This document shows positions 35,672-44,220 of a DNA stretch of 64,000 nt, piece after piece. Positions within the stretch are counted from its first letter, which is position 1. Each line of letters opens with the position of its first letter. The notes beneath the pieces were generated by a model, which saw only the letters and a program-made list of their open reading frames with translations, did no database searches and was not told the origin of the DNA. The position numbers were made by a program, and so were the translations under genes. Source of the DNA: Roseiarcus sp963696665 (GTDB taxonomy: Bacteria > Pseudomonadota > Alphaproteobacteria > Rhizobiales > Beijerinckiaceae); assembly GCA_963696665.1 (NCBI GenBank), contig CAVOLE010000031.1:434001-498000 (forward strand), read 5' to 3'.

Positions 35672-35712
35672 AAAAAGGCAGCGCCGTCCCTTAAACGGGG
35701 CGGCGCTGCACA
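35672..35712 (-). terminator. Intrinsic terminator of the small secreted gene
   Basis: On the minus strand GCAGCGCCG pairs with CGGCGCTGC, with an inner CCCC/GGGA part, followed by CTTTTTGG. It begins about 20 bases after the stop of the 101-residue gene. Confidence 0.8.
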
Positions 35713-35730
35713 TAACGCTTTACGCTAAGA

Positions 35731-36036
35731 TTAGAGGCCGCAGAGCGCGGTGTACCGGCCGTTGAAATCCTGGGTGACTCCGCAAGCGCCACCGCTCGGA
35801 CCGCCGTTCACCGCGGCGACAGGGGCGGTTATTGGAGCCGCTAGGATGCCCAGGGGTCCAAGCGGACCGCCGTACCCGGGAGCATAGCCGTAGGTGTTAG
35901 CCCGAGCCTGGGTCGTGTAAAGGGTAGGCGTATGAAGATCGCCCGGATTGCCCGCCACTTGCGCAACGGCAGGAGTGGCAAGAACGAAAGCGCAGCTCGC
36001 CCCCGCCAATAGAAGTCCTGTAAGTGCATGTTTCAT
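35731..36036 (-). CDS. Small secreted hypothetical protein
   Basis: 101 residues from the ATG at 36036, which has GGAGG five bases upstream. A signal peptide (about 1-25, AFVLATPAVAQ) is followed by a Gly/Pro/Ala-rich low-complexity part (YGYAPGYGGPLGPLGILAAP) and a Cys-containing end GGACGVTQDFNGRYTALCGL that could form one disulfide. Similar short proteins occur in Hyphomicrobiales without assigned function. It has its own terminator. Confidence 0.7.
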   Translation of the reverse strand: MKHALTGLLLAGASCAFVLATPAVAQVAGNPGDLHTPTLYTTQARANTYGYAPGYGGPLGPLGILAAPITAPVAAVNGGPSGGACGVTQDFNGRYTALCGL

Positions 36037-36241
36037 AACAACCTCCAATGGCTGTCCCCACAAGCGATCGAAATCGGATGCAGGCTCCAGCGCGCGGTCG
36101 AAGGAATTCGGGCTGTTCAATTCAGTCCGACCGACCGGTCGCCTAGACGCTGAATACTTTAGCCGTCGCATACCATTCAGGCGGCAGGAGGTTCAAATTG
36201 ATGGCGAACCTAAGGCAGACGATCACAGATCGGTGAGCGAC

Positions 36242-36255
36242 TCACGAATACGTGA
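36242..36255. promoter_or_regulatory. Palindrome TCACGAATACGTGA
   Basis: Near match to the palindrome upstream of trxC (5388-5401). It is about 205 bases upstream of the small secreted gene start and 320 upstream of the histidine phosphatase, in an A+T-rich stretch (36240-36310). Weak evidence for a regulator site. Confidence 0.3.
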
Positions 36256-36370
36256 AGACTTCCATCCATTTTTACTATCTTATGATTATAGCGCGAACAA
36301 TTATTAAATTATACTTCAAGAAGCTTTTGTGACGGTCGTCGCGTCCCTCAACGAAGCCTCCTTCCCTAGG

Positions 36371-36468
36371 CCTCATCCTGAGGCGCCCTTGGCCGAAGGC
36401 AAAGGCCTCGAAGGACACCCCAGGAGGCGCGTCCTTCGAGACGCGATGCTCCGCATCGCTCCTCGCTC
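36371..36468. repeat. REP-like element, family E copy 2
   Basis: CCTCATCCTGAGG, GGCCTCGAAGGA, GTCCTTCGAGACGCGATG and CTCCGCATCGCTCC match the order seen at 13714-13831. It lies in the 540-base gap 36037-36576 between divergent genes; the rest of that gap is A+T-rich sequence with no supported gene. Confidence 0.75.
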
Positions 36469-36576
36469 CCCATCCGTTTGAGAGCAGTCATTCACCGATA
36501 TTCAATCCGGCGCCAGACGGGTAAGATATCGTTTTTTCAGCGCCCCCGGCGGCGAAGTCGCGAATTGGAATAGCCA

Positions 36577-37149
36577 ATGCTTCCTTGCGTCTATCTCGTT
36601 CGCCATGGCGAAACCGAATGGAGCGCAAGCGGCAAGCATACGGGGCGCACGGACATTCCCCTTACTGAGGAAGGCGAACGGAAAGCGCGAGCGCTCCGCG
36701 AGCGTCTCAAGGGACTAACCTTCAATCGGGTTTTCACCAGTCCGCTTCAGCGCGCGGCCCGCACCTGCGCGCTGGCTGGGTTCGGCGACGCCGCCAAGCT
36801 CGACCCCGACCTGCTCGAATGGAACTACGGCGACTACGAAGGGCGCAAGAGCAGCGAGATTCTTGAGGGTCGCCCTGGTTGGCTTCTGTTCCGCGACGGA
36901 TGCCCGAACGGCGAGCAGCCGGCCGATGTCGGCGCCCGCGCCGATCGCGTCATCAGCCGCCTTCGCGCAACGGACGACCAGTCCATCGTCTTTTCCAGCG
37001 GCCATATCCTGAGGGTGCTGGCGGCCCGCTGGCTCGGCCTTGCTCCCTCCGAAGGGCGTCTCTTCATGCTCGGCACGGCGAGCGTAAGCATCCTCGGCTA
37101 CGAGCATGACAAAGACGACCCGGCGGTCGCATTGTGGAATTCGGTCTAA
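36577..37149 (+). CDS. Histidine phosphatase family protein (phosphoglycerate-mutase-like)
   Basis: 190-residue phosphatase. The catalytic RHG motif is VYLVRHGETEWSASGKHTGR at residues 5-24, the second arginine region VFTSPLQRAARTC, the acid residue in LLEWNYGDYEGRKSSEI and the second histidine in SSGHILRVLAARWLGL. These are the four active-site elements of the family. The pattern 'HTGRTDIPLTEEGE' matches the acid-phosphatase/GpmB branch rather than cofactor-dependent mutase. The substrate cannot be read. The gene stands alone. Confidence 0.88.
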   Translation: MLPCVYLVRHGETEWSASGKHTGRTDIPLTEEGERKARALRERLKGLTFNRVFTSPLQRAARTCALAGFGDAAKLDPDLLEWNYGDYEGRKSSEILEGRPGWLLFRDGCPNGEQPADVGARADRVISRLRATDDQSIVFSSGHILRVLAARWLGLAPSEGRLFMLGTASVSILGYEHDKDDPAVALWNSV

Positions 37150-37196
37150 GCCAAGCAGGCTTTGCTCGGACGACCCAACGGACGGCGGGTGACCGG

Positions 37197-37282
37197 ATCG
37201 ACGCTCCACCACCAAGATCACGAAGATCACCAAGAATGGCTTCTCCTTCGTGCGCTTCCGTGTCCTTGATAGTGAATCGATC
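37197..37282. repeat. Long hairpin element, family C copy 1
   Basis: CACCACCAAGATCACGAAGA at one end and CCGTGTCCTTGATAGTGAAT at the other form an imperfect long hairpin. The reverse complement of 61861-61946 matches it almost base for base over about 86 bases. The 481-base gap 37150-37630 contains this and a family D relative but no supported gene. Confidence 0.85.
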
Positions 37283-37469
37283 CCCCCGCATTTTCGAACA
37301 TGCATCTCGAACGACAATCTATTGCAGAAAACCAGAAACATCATTAAACTGAGCGCATGAACAATTTTGCCCCACTTCGCGCCAAGTTGGCTTCACGTCT
37401 CTGCGCCGCGAGCCCAAGGAGCGGGAGAAAAACTTGAGGTCGGTCTATGCCCCCGTAAGTCATTGATAA

Positions 37470-37530
37470 GTCTCGATTCGGACGAGAGAATCCAAGGAAA
37501 TCCAAGAGAATCCAATAGCCAAAAATGGGG
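37470..37530. repeat. Dispersed element, family D copy 3 (degenerate)
   Basis: On the minus strand the order GGATTCTCTTGGATTTCC, CGAATCGAGACTTATCAATG and ACTTACGGGGGC aligns with the D copies at 7697 and 46900. The A-rich tail is weaker. Copy assignment is by eye. Confidence 0.5.
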
Positions 37531-37630
37531 GCTTTCGCAGCGAAACGGCCACGCGTCAAGAAAACCCAAACGGATGGCGGGGCGAACGTCGAGCCCGACT
37601 TTAAATACGGAATGATCTAGCTGTTTCGGC

Positions 37631-39115
37631 TCAGTGAGGCGGAATCGCCGACGTTTGCGCCATTACGTCCGGCAGCAGCGATTGGCTCCAGCCGCCGCCG
37701 AGCGCGACAATAAGATCGACCGCGTCCGCCTGGAGCTGGCCCTGGGTCGAGAGCAGCGACTCTTCAGCCGCCAACTGCTGGGTCTCCGCGGTGACGACGG
37801 CGGTGAAAGCCTGCGTGCCCGCCTTGTATTCGTTGAGCGTGATCTGCGTCGCCTGCCGCGAGATTCGCACGTCTTCCGCCTGCACCTTGACCTCGCGCGA
37901 CAGGATGCGAATGCCCGCAAGCGCGTCCTCGACCTGCTGGATAGCTATCAGCACCGTCTCGCGATACGCGGCGACATCCGCCTCATAGGTTTGGCGCGCC
38001 GCCTCGACCTGTGCGGTGGTGAGACCTCCATTAAACAGCGGCTGGGCAAGCGAGGCTCCGAATGACCAGACGGGATTGCTCGGGCCGAACTCGGCGGCGA
38101 ACGGATTGCCGGAATAGCCGATGAGGCCAGAGAGCGACACGGCTGGAAAATAGCCGGCGAACTCGACGCCGATCAGAGCATTGGCCTCGCGCATGGTCTG
38201 CTCTGCCGCCGCAACATCAGGCCTACGCTCCAGCAGCGACGACGGCAGACCGACCGGGACCGCGGGAACGCGGGTCGCCAGGCTTCCGTGCGGGACGGAT
38301 AGGCCGGCCGGAGGGCGGCCCATCAGGACCGCGATCGCATGTTCGGCTTGCGCCCGCGACACCCCTGCAGCGATGAGCGCCGCTTGAGCGTTGAGCAGCT
38401 GAGCCTGGGCGGTGATGACGTCCGACTTGGCGGCGGTCCCGGCGTTATACTGATTTTGCGTGATCGTCACCGAACGCTTGTAATCTTCGATGGTGCTGGC
38501 CAGCAGGGTCTCGAGGGAATCCGCCTCCCTCAGCGTCACATAGGCGAGCGCCAGGGTCGATTGTGCGGCCAGCAAAGCATTGGAGAGATTGGCGGCGCTT
38601 GTTTGCGCTCCCGCTTGCTGCGCCTCGATCTCGCGCCGGACCTGACCCCAGACGTCAAGCGTCCATGACCCCGCCGCTTCCGCGGACAGGTTTGTCTGCG
38701 AAGGCGAGGAGCGCGTCGCGGATCCAGTGCCTTCGACCGTCGGAAAGAGCCCAGCGCGCGCCTCATTGATCAGCGCTAGGGCTTGGCGGTAATTGGCCTC
38801 GTCCGCCTTGATCGTCTGGTTGGACACCGCGACGACCCGCATGAGCTGGTCAAGCTCGGGGTCGTGAAAAACGGACCACCACTCGCCTTTCGGCTCGTTT
38901 GCGCGCGGTGTGGCGATCTTCCAACCCTTGACCTCTTTGAACTGCGGCGACACGATCGCCGCCGGCCGCTCGAAGTTCGGACCGACCGGCGCACATCCGG
39001 AACAAGCGGCCGAGGCGAGAAACGGCGCCGCCCGCGCAAGGGACAAAAGCCGGAGCGCGCGCCTGCTCGCCAAACCGCGGGCCGCCGTGACGCCGGCCAA
39101 GTCGTGAACGCACAA
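37631..39115 (-). CDS. RND-type efflux outer-membrane lipoprotein (NodT/OprM family)
   Basis: 494-residue TolC-like outer-membrane factor. The lipobox region is FLASAACSGC and the next residues APVGPNFERPAAIVSPQF match the NodT/OprM start. Two repeated OEP halves follow (about 100-290 and 300-480), each rich in alanine and Leu/Gln heptads (WTLDVWGQVRREIEAQQAGA, QPLFNGGLTTAQVEAARQTY). No membrane-fusion protein or RND pump is adjacent, so it presumably serves a pump encoded elsewhere. The N-terminus is long and the start is uncertain. Confidence 0.88.
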   Translation of the reverse strand: MCVHDLAGVTAARGLASRRALRLLSLARAAPFLASAACSGCAPVGPNFERPAAIVSPQFKEVKGWKIATPRANEPKGEWWSVFHDPELDQLMRVVAVSNQTIKADEANYRQALALINEARAGLFPTVEGTGSATRSSPSQTNLSAEAAGSWTLDVWGQVRREIEAQQAGAQTSAANLSNALLAAQSTLALAYVTLREADSLETLLASTIEDYKRSVTITQNQYNAGTAAKSDVITAQAQLLNAQAALIAAGVSRAQAEHAIAVLMGRPPAGLSVPHGSLATRVPAVPVGLPSSLLERRPDVAAAEQTMREANALIGVEFAGYFPAVSLSGLIGYSGNPFAAEFGPSNPVWSFGASLAQPLFNGGLTTAQVEAARQTYEADVAAYRETVLIAIQQVEDALAGIRILSREVKVQAEDVRISRQATQITLNEYKAGTQAFTAVVTAETQQLAAEESLLSTQGQLQADAVDLIVALGGGWSQSLLPDVMAQTSAIPPH

Positions 39116-39256
39116 AGAGATAGTGAAGCTCCCCCTCCCGGCCGCCTTGCCCCGCCCTCTTCTTCAGCCGTTCTTTAGGCGCCATCCGGCTTGCCCGCGC
39201 AAGTCCCGGCCCGGAGGGATCACGCACACGTGTCGCCGCTTCACCCGGACGACGGC

Positions 39257-39830
39257 TCAGCCGTGCTGCGGCGACCGGTGGGCGCTCCACCAGATGAGCA
39301 ATCCAAGCGCGATCAGCACGGCGCCGATGAGAAATATGAACAATGCGGCATCGGCGAACCAAGCGACAAACGGCACCGCAAGCGCAAGGAAGGCGCCAGC
39401 GACGCAAAGCTTCCAGGTCCTCAAGTCCAGTCCGGAAATAAAGACCCCGAGCGCGAGCAGCGTCAACAAAATGCTTCCCAAGGCGTCGTGGGTGACCAGG
39501 CCGTCGATGTTGCTAACGTGGATCGAGATACATGGCGACGAGGAAGGCCGCCCACTGGCCAAGTTGAATCGCCAACATTTCGAACCGCCCGCGACCCTGC
39601 GGCAAATGCGCCCAACCGACCGAGATGCAAAGAAGCGCGGCAATCGGGGTCATAAAGACCCAATAGGTCGCCACTGAAACGCCCAGCGTATTGATCCAGG
39701 AAACACCAACAATGCCAATGACGACGATAGCAAAATAGGGGAGTTCAGGGAGCAGACTCATCCATTTTCTGCTCCGCCGACGAACGGGCTCGGCAAAGCC
39801 GCTGGAAGACGTCGAGCTTGCATCCGCCAT
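39257..39830 (-). pseudogene. Multi-pass membrane protein, frameshifted
   Basis: Upstream frame from the ATG at 39830 (MADASSTSSSGFAEPVRRRS) gives two or three helices and ends GQWAAFLVAMYLDPR; the other frame resumes SNIDGLVTHDALGSILLTLL with three more helices and ends IWWSAHRSPQHG. Dropping one G near 39523 (CTCGATCCACG on the minus strand) joins them as AMYL-IHVSNIDGLV. The result is a roughly 190-residue six-helix protein similar to small alphaproteobacterial membrane proteins of unknown function. Confidence 0.6.
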
Positions 39831-39988
39831 GGCTAGCGTCCAGTCGCCTTTGGGCGCGGAAACGCCCTCAAGCCCCGTTCTACCATGGGCGCCGATGCTC
39901 ACGCCATCGCGAGGGTCAGTCGCTCACCGACTTGTTAAGGACCTGACCCGCTAAAGCGCGCTCATCCCTGAGCGGCGGCGCCTGCCTT

Positions 39989-40723
39989 TCAGTTGCGCGC
40001 GCCCACGATCGCCCGCCAAAAGCCGCTGTAGGCCAGCTCAAAGCCGACGATCTGATAGTCGAGGTCGATGGCGTCCATCACCTCATAGGCGGAGTTGTTG
40101 CAAATCGAAAAGATAATGAGCCCGTCCTTCGACACGTGGCCGCGCGCCTGGCGCAGGTAGGATTCAGTGATCCGCCCTTGCGGATCGCATAGACTGTAGC
40201 GCTCAATGTCGTTTTCCGGATTCTTGTCGACCAACGGCGTATTAAAAACGATGAGGTCAAAATCCTTCTCGTCAATTTTCTCGAACAGATCGGATTGAAA
40301 GGCCGTCACTGCGACGTTGTTAAGCTTCGCGTTCGCGATCGTCGCCTCAACGGCGATCTGCGAAATATCTGTAGCGACCGTTCGGGTCGTCCAATTGGCC
40401 GCCATGTAGAGTGAAATGATGCCGCAGCCGCAACCGATTTCGAGCGTCTTGGCGATCAGTTCCGGGTTCATCGCCTTGATGTTGCGGATGAAAAATTCCG
40501 AGCTCGAGTCAGGCAGCGGATGGTACACCCCCGCCGGCACATCGACGACGAGACCGTCGGCGAAGATGCGCTCGGGGACCGCCTGCCGGCGAACCAAAGC
40601 CTCATGCGCGGCGGCAATATCGAACGCCGCCGTGCTGACCAAATTGGAAATTCCAAGCTTCCGAAGAACAGAGGCGCGGCGCGACGCGATGCGTCGCTCA
40701 ACATTAAGATACTCGATATTCAT
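39989..40723 (-). CDS. Class I SAM methyltransferase (MTS/RsmC-like), A+T-rich
   Basis: 244 residues from the ATG at 40723 (MNIEYLNVERRIASRRASVL). Residues about 100-210 form the methyltransferase core with LEIGCGCGIISLYMA, the acidic VATDISQIAVEATIANAKL and the catalytic FNTPL (an NPPY-like motif of N-methyltransferases). An N-terminal helix-rich region precedes it. Base composition differs from the neighbours: about 46% G+C over 40201-40320 by hand count, far below the window's usual value, which suggests recent acquisition. Substrate unknown. Confidence 0.75.
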   Translation of the reverse strand: MNIEYLNVERRIASRRASVLRKLGISNLVSTAAFDIAAAHEALVRRQAVPERIFADGLVVDVPAGVYHPLPDSSSEFFIRNIKAMNPELIAKTLEIGCGCGIISLYMAANWTTRTVATDISQIAVEATIANAKLNNVAVTAFQSDLFEKIDEKDFDLIVFNTPLVDKNPENDIERYSLCDPQGRITESYLRQARGHVSKDGLIIFSICNNSAYEVMDAIDLDYQIVGFELAYSGFWRAIVGARN

Positions 40724-40831
40724 GTGACCCCGCCTTCCGTTTATCGGCGCAAACTCGGCCCGTTCAGCGGCTTGGCAGGTACAAAATCGCTCACGCCGGC
40801 TTAGAAGATCGGACAAATTATCTGATTTTTT

Positions 40832-41617
40832 TCAGGTTTCCCGTCCACGCTCGCTGTCATGCCAATCGCGCAACAACCAATGTGACAGCGCAGTCAGCAG
40901 CAGATGAATTGTGATTCCCGCCACCGAAATCAAGAGCAGCGCAGCAAACATGCGCGGAATATTGAGGCGGAACCCAAACTCGACGATGCGATAGGCAAGC
41001 CCTGACCCCTGCCCGGCCGAGCCCGCAGCGATCTCAGCGACGATCGCACCGATGAGCGCCAGTCCGCCGCTGATGCGAAGGCCGGCGAGAAAATACGGCA
41101 GAGCTGAGGGCAATCTGAGCAGCATGAACTGCTGCATGCGTGTGGCCCGATACATCTGGAACAGGTCAATCAGATTGTGGTCTGCCGAAGACAGCCCGAG
41201 CGTGGTGTTGGCCAGGAGGGGAAAGAACGCCACCAAAAAGGCGCACACCAGCACCGCTATGCCTGGGGTGAGGTAGATCAGCAGGAGCGGGGCGATGGCG
41301 ACGATCGGCGTCACTTGCATGGCTACGGCGAATGGGTAGAACGCACGCTCGACAAGTCGCGACTGCGCGAAAATAATTGCCAGCCCGACACTCCCAATGA
41401 CCGCGATCCCGAGCGCCTTGAGCGTAATCGACAGCGTCACCCACAGCGACGCAGACAGCACCGGCCAATCGGTGATGAGGGTGGAGATAATGAGGCTTGG
41501 CGCGGGCAAAAGATAAGAAGGGACGGCGAAGTACCGGACCAGCCCCTCCCAAGCGAACAGCCCTAAGCTCAGCGTGATCGCTGGGACCGCATAGCCGACG
41601 AAGTCCTCCCGGTTCAC
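40832..41617 (-). CDS. ABC transporter permease (SsuC/ThiX-like)
   Basis: 261-residue inner-membrane permease with about six helices. It contains the binding-protein-dependent transport pattern with FPLLANTTLGLSSADHNLID, LPSALPYFLAGLRISGGLAL and IGAIVAEIAAGSAGQGSGLA (the EAA loop region). It overlaps the upstream ATPase stop by four bases (41614-41617). With the ATPase and the NMT1-type binding protein at 44221 it forms a nitrate/sulfonate/thiamine-precursor-class importer. The likely cargo is inferred from the nearby 8-oxoguanine deaminase. Confidence 0.85.
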   Translation of the reverse strand: MNREDFVGYAVPAITLSLGLFAWEGLVRYFAVPSYLLPAPSLIISTLITDWPVLSASLWVTLSITLKALGIAVIGSVGLAIIFAQSRLVERAFYPFAVAMQVTPIVAIAPLLLIYLTPGIAVLVCAFLVAFFPLLANTTLGLSSADHNLIDLFQMYRATRMQQFMLLRLPSALPYFLAGLRISGGLALIGAIVAEIAAGSAGQGSGLAYRIVEFGFRLNIPRMFAALLLISVAGITIHLLLTALSHWLLRDWHDSERGRET

Positions 41618-42447
41618 TGCGCTGCCTGGGCCTTAAGCATCTTGGACGGCCGATCGCCCATTGCGACATGAAGCGCTTCCGAGGTCTGCACGCATGTGTC
41701 AGCGTAGGCTTTACAGAGCCGAAACCCCTCCTGTCGTGACGCAGTGGGCGCTTCAACATTGATCTCCGCTACGGCGCGCCCGGGTCTCGCAGCCATCACG
41801 ACGATGCGGTCGGAAAGATACACGCTCTCGAACACCGAATGGGTCACGAACACCACCGTCGCCCCAAGGGACGCCCGCAGCGCCGCCAGATCGTCATTAA
41901 GCTTAAGGCGCGTGATTTCATCCAGGGCGGCGAACGGCTCGTCCATCAGCAGGACCGTCGGCCGCGTCACCAGGGCGCGGGCGATCGACACCCGCATCTT
42001 CATACCACCGGACAGTTGGCGCGGATACGCCTTGGTGAAACCTGCCAGCCCAACTTGCTCAAGCGCCTCTTCGACGCGCGGGCGAGCCTTCTCTTTCGAC
42101 ACCCCGGCAAGGCGCAATGGCAACCACACATTGGTGAAGACGTCGGACCACGGCGTCAGGGTCGGCTCCTGAAACACGAAGCCCAGCTCAGGGCATTTCG
42201 TAAGCCAAACGATCTCGCCGTGCGTCGGCCCAGTGAGGCCCGCCAGCAATCGCAAAACGGTCGACTTGCCGCAGCCGGATGGACCCAGCAGGGACAGAAA
42301 CTCGCCCGCCCGAATGTCGAGGTCGAGGCCTTCGAGAGCCGTGACCTGATTGGCGAAGACCTTATGCACTCCCCGCAAGGTCACGAGCGGCGGCGGCGCC
42401 ACGGGGACCGCCGCTGCTTTCGTCGCCAGACTTGCCATCTGATTCAT
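41614..42447 (-). CDS. ABC transporter ATP-binding protein (SsuB/TauB-like)
   Basis: 277-residue ATPase. Walker A is GPSGCGKST, Q-loop VFQEPTLTPWSDVF, signature LSGGMKMRVSIARAL, Walker B VLLMDEPFAALDEIT and H-loop VTHS. These forms (FQEPTLTPW, EPFAALDE) are typical of the nitrate/sulfonate/taurine importers. The start at 42447 gives a leader of about 20 extra residues before the first strand. It is coupled to the permease by an ATGA overlap. The cognate binding protein lies 1.8 kb upstream behind two plus-strand genes. Confidence 0.9.
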   Translation of the reverse strand: MNQMASLATKAAAVPVAPPPLVTLRGVHKVFANQVTALEGLDLDIRAGEFLSLLGPSGCGKSTVLRLLAGLTGPTHGEIVWLTKCPELGFVFQEPTLTPWSDVFTNVWLPLRLAGVSKEKARPRVEEALEQVGLAGFTKAYPRQLSGGMKMRVSIARALVTRPTVLLMDEPFAALDEITRLKLNDDLAALRASLGATVVFVTHSVFESVYLSDRIVVMAARPGRAVAEINVEAPTASRQEGFRLCKAYADTCVQTSEALHVAMGDRPSKMLKAQAAQ

Positions 42448-42872
42448 GATGCAAACCCGTCATTCCGCCGCGTCCGTTCAGTCCGCGACAACCTCCCGAT
42501 GCACTGCAAATCGCGTGCCGTCCATATTCCAACCTGCGGCAAGGTCTCTCGCCTTGCTGTTGATCGCCCGCACTGCTCTTCCAAGGTCGCACCCCGCGCC
42601 CCGCCGTTCAAGGCGCGCCTGAAGCATGGGGCTTCACAGACCTCGCTTTTCCGGTCAAACAAAACGTAATGCGAGAACAACCTAAGTACAAGTGCCTTGA
42701 ATTTGCTGCATTGCAGCGCTGGCAGCCGGCAAAAAGGCAGCCCATTCTTGACGTCACACAGGACGCTATGCCATGCGCCGCATACCGGCGCGCCGCTCCA
42801 GAAGCGCCTCAGAATCACGTCCCAATTGAACGCAGGCGCTGCCAATTCGTTCCTTTGCTCCAGGTCCAATCC
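42448..42872. other. 425-base intergenic stretch, nothing recognised
   Basis: Lies between the divergent ATPase and methyltransferase genes. No repeat family, hairpin with a T run, or coding signal was recognised. It must contain the promoter of at least the importer pair. Confidence 0.5.
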
Positions 42873-43619
42873 ATGGCCAAAGACTATGTCGCCGCCAATC
42901 TCGAAGCGCCGGTTTTCGATCATCTCTTTCCGAACATGATCGAGGCCGAAAAGAGCGCCTCCACCTGGCCTTATTTTCGCAAGCAGATCGACCACCCCTT
43001 TCGCGTCGATAGACGCAATCCGACGGTCGGCTTCATCAACCGCGACGAAGCTTCGATCCTCTATGGCAACGCGCGCGCGTTCAAGGGGCGGAGCGGGATC
43101 GAGATCGGCGCGTGGCGCGGCTGGTCGACCGCTTATCTCATCGCCGCCGGGATTGCGCCGCTCACCGTCATCGAGCCTCTCCTCGCGGATAAAGACTGGC
43201 GGAGCGAGTTCGAACACGTGGTTCGCGGGGCCGGAGGAGGCGCCACGACAACTCTCGTTCCGGAAAAGAGCCCCGGGGCGGTTGTCCGCCTGGGCGAAGC
43301 AGGGACGCGCTGGGCGTTCGCATTCATCGACGGCGACCACGACGGGGAAGCTCCGACGCGGGACGCGCTAGCTTGCGCGCCCTACCTCGAAATGACCGCA
43401 ATGGTGGTCTTTCATGACCTGGTGTCGCCCCACGTGGCGGCGGGCTTGCGCGCCTTGGCGGGGAAAGGGTGGAGCGTGATGGCTTACCAGACCGCGCAGA
43501 TGATCGGCGTCGCGTGGCGAGGCGCGATCGCGCCGGTGGCGCACAAGCCGGACCCCACGCAGCATTGGGACGTTCCTGCTCATCTGACGGGGATTCCCAT
43601 CTCCGGCGCCGCGGCCTGA
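42873..43619 (+). CDS. Class I SAM-dependent methyltransferase
   Basis: 248 residues from the ATG at 42873 (MAKDYVAANLEAPVFDHLFP). The SAM motif is GIEIGAWRGWSTAYLIAAGI, a later FAFIDGDHDGEAPTRDALAC supplies the acidic metal/SAM site, and MVVFHDLVSPHVAAGLRALA is typical of Methyltransf_24 proteins. It sits on the plus strand between the importer ATPase and the importer binding protein, followed 32 bases later by a cytochrome c. It may be a relative of the gene at 27123. Substrate unknown. Confidence 0.75.
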   Translation: MAKDYVAANLEAPVFDHLFPNMIEAEKSASTWPYFRKQIDHPFRVDRRNPTVGFINRDEASILYGNARAFKGRSGIEIGAWRGWSTAYLIAAGIAPLTVIEPLLADKDWRSEFEHVVRGAGGGATTTLVPEKSPGAVVRLGEAGTRWAFAFIDGDHDGEAPTRDALACAPYLEMTAMVVFHDLVSPHVAAGLRALAGKGWSVMAYQTAQMIGVAWRGAIAPVAHKPDPTQHWDVPAHLTGIPISGAAA

Positions 43620-43651
43620 GGAACTCGTCGCAAGCTGAGAAGGAGAGAACC

Positions 43652-44185
43652 ATGCCGCAAACCCTGTTCGCCACGACGCTTGGCGTGGCCCTGACCGCGT
43701 CCGTAGGCCTCGCGTCTCCAGCTTCCGCCGACGACGCCCACGTGGCGCGCGGGCGCTACCTCGTGACGATCGCTGGCTGCTCGGATTGCCACACCCCTGG
43801 CGCGCTGCTCGGCCGGCCCGACATGAAGCGCTACCTCGGTGGATCCGACGTCGGCTTCGCTATCCCCGGCGCAGGCGTCTTCGTCGGCCAGAATCTGACC
43901 CCGGACAAAGAGACGGGTCTCGGCAAGTGGACGGACGCGCAGGTCATAACAGCGATCCGGACCGGCAAAACGCCCGAGGGAAGGGAGCTCAGCCCGGTCA
44001 TGCCTTACCCGGCGCTGTCGCACCTCACCGACGCCGACGCGCAGGCGATCGTCGCCTTTCTCAAGAGCCTTGCCCCGGTCACGAACCAGGTGAAAAATTT
44101 TGGCCCAAACGAGAAGGTGACGGTCAACGTCTCCGCGGTGCTGCCGCCCGATGTCTTCAACGCCCTGCCCGCGCCGAAGAAATAG
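43652..44185 (+). CDS. Class I cytochrome c
   Basis: 177-residue periplasmic electron carrier. Signal peptide 1-26 (SVGLASPASA), haem-binding CSDCH at residues 43-47, and a downstream methionine in SPVMPYPALSHLTDADAQAI as probable sixth ligand. The single domain plus the GRYLVTIAGCSDCHTPG opening match cytochromes serving alcohol/aldehyde dehydrogenases and similar periplasmic enzymes. The start ATG at 43652 has AAGGAGAG just upstream. It converges on the importer binding-protein gene. Confidence 0.88.
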   Translation: MPQTLFATTLGVALTASVGLASPASADDAHVARGRYLVTIAGCSDCHTPGALLGRPDMKRYLGGSDVGFAIPGAGVFVGQNLTPDKETGLGKWTDAQVITAIRTGKTPEGRELSPVMPYPALSHLTDADAQAIVAFLKSLAPVTNQVKNFGPNEKVTVNVSAVLPPDVFNALPAPKK

Positions 44186-44220
44186 CGCCGAGCGAAGCGG
44201 CGCGCCTCGACAAGACAGCG

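Noticed and set aside
37344..37559. 71-residue minus-strand frame with LLDFLGFSRPNRDLSMTYGG
   Set aside because: It is the translation of repeat family D rather than a gene.
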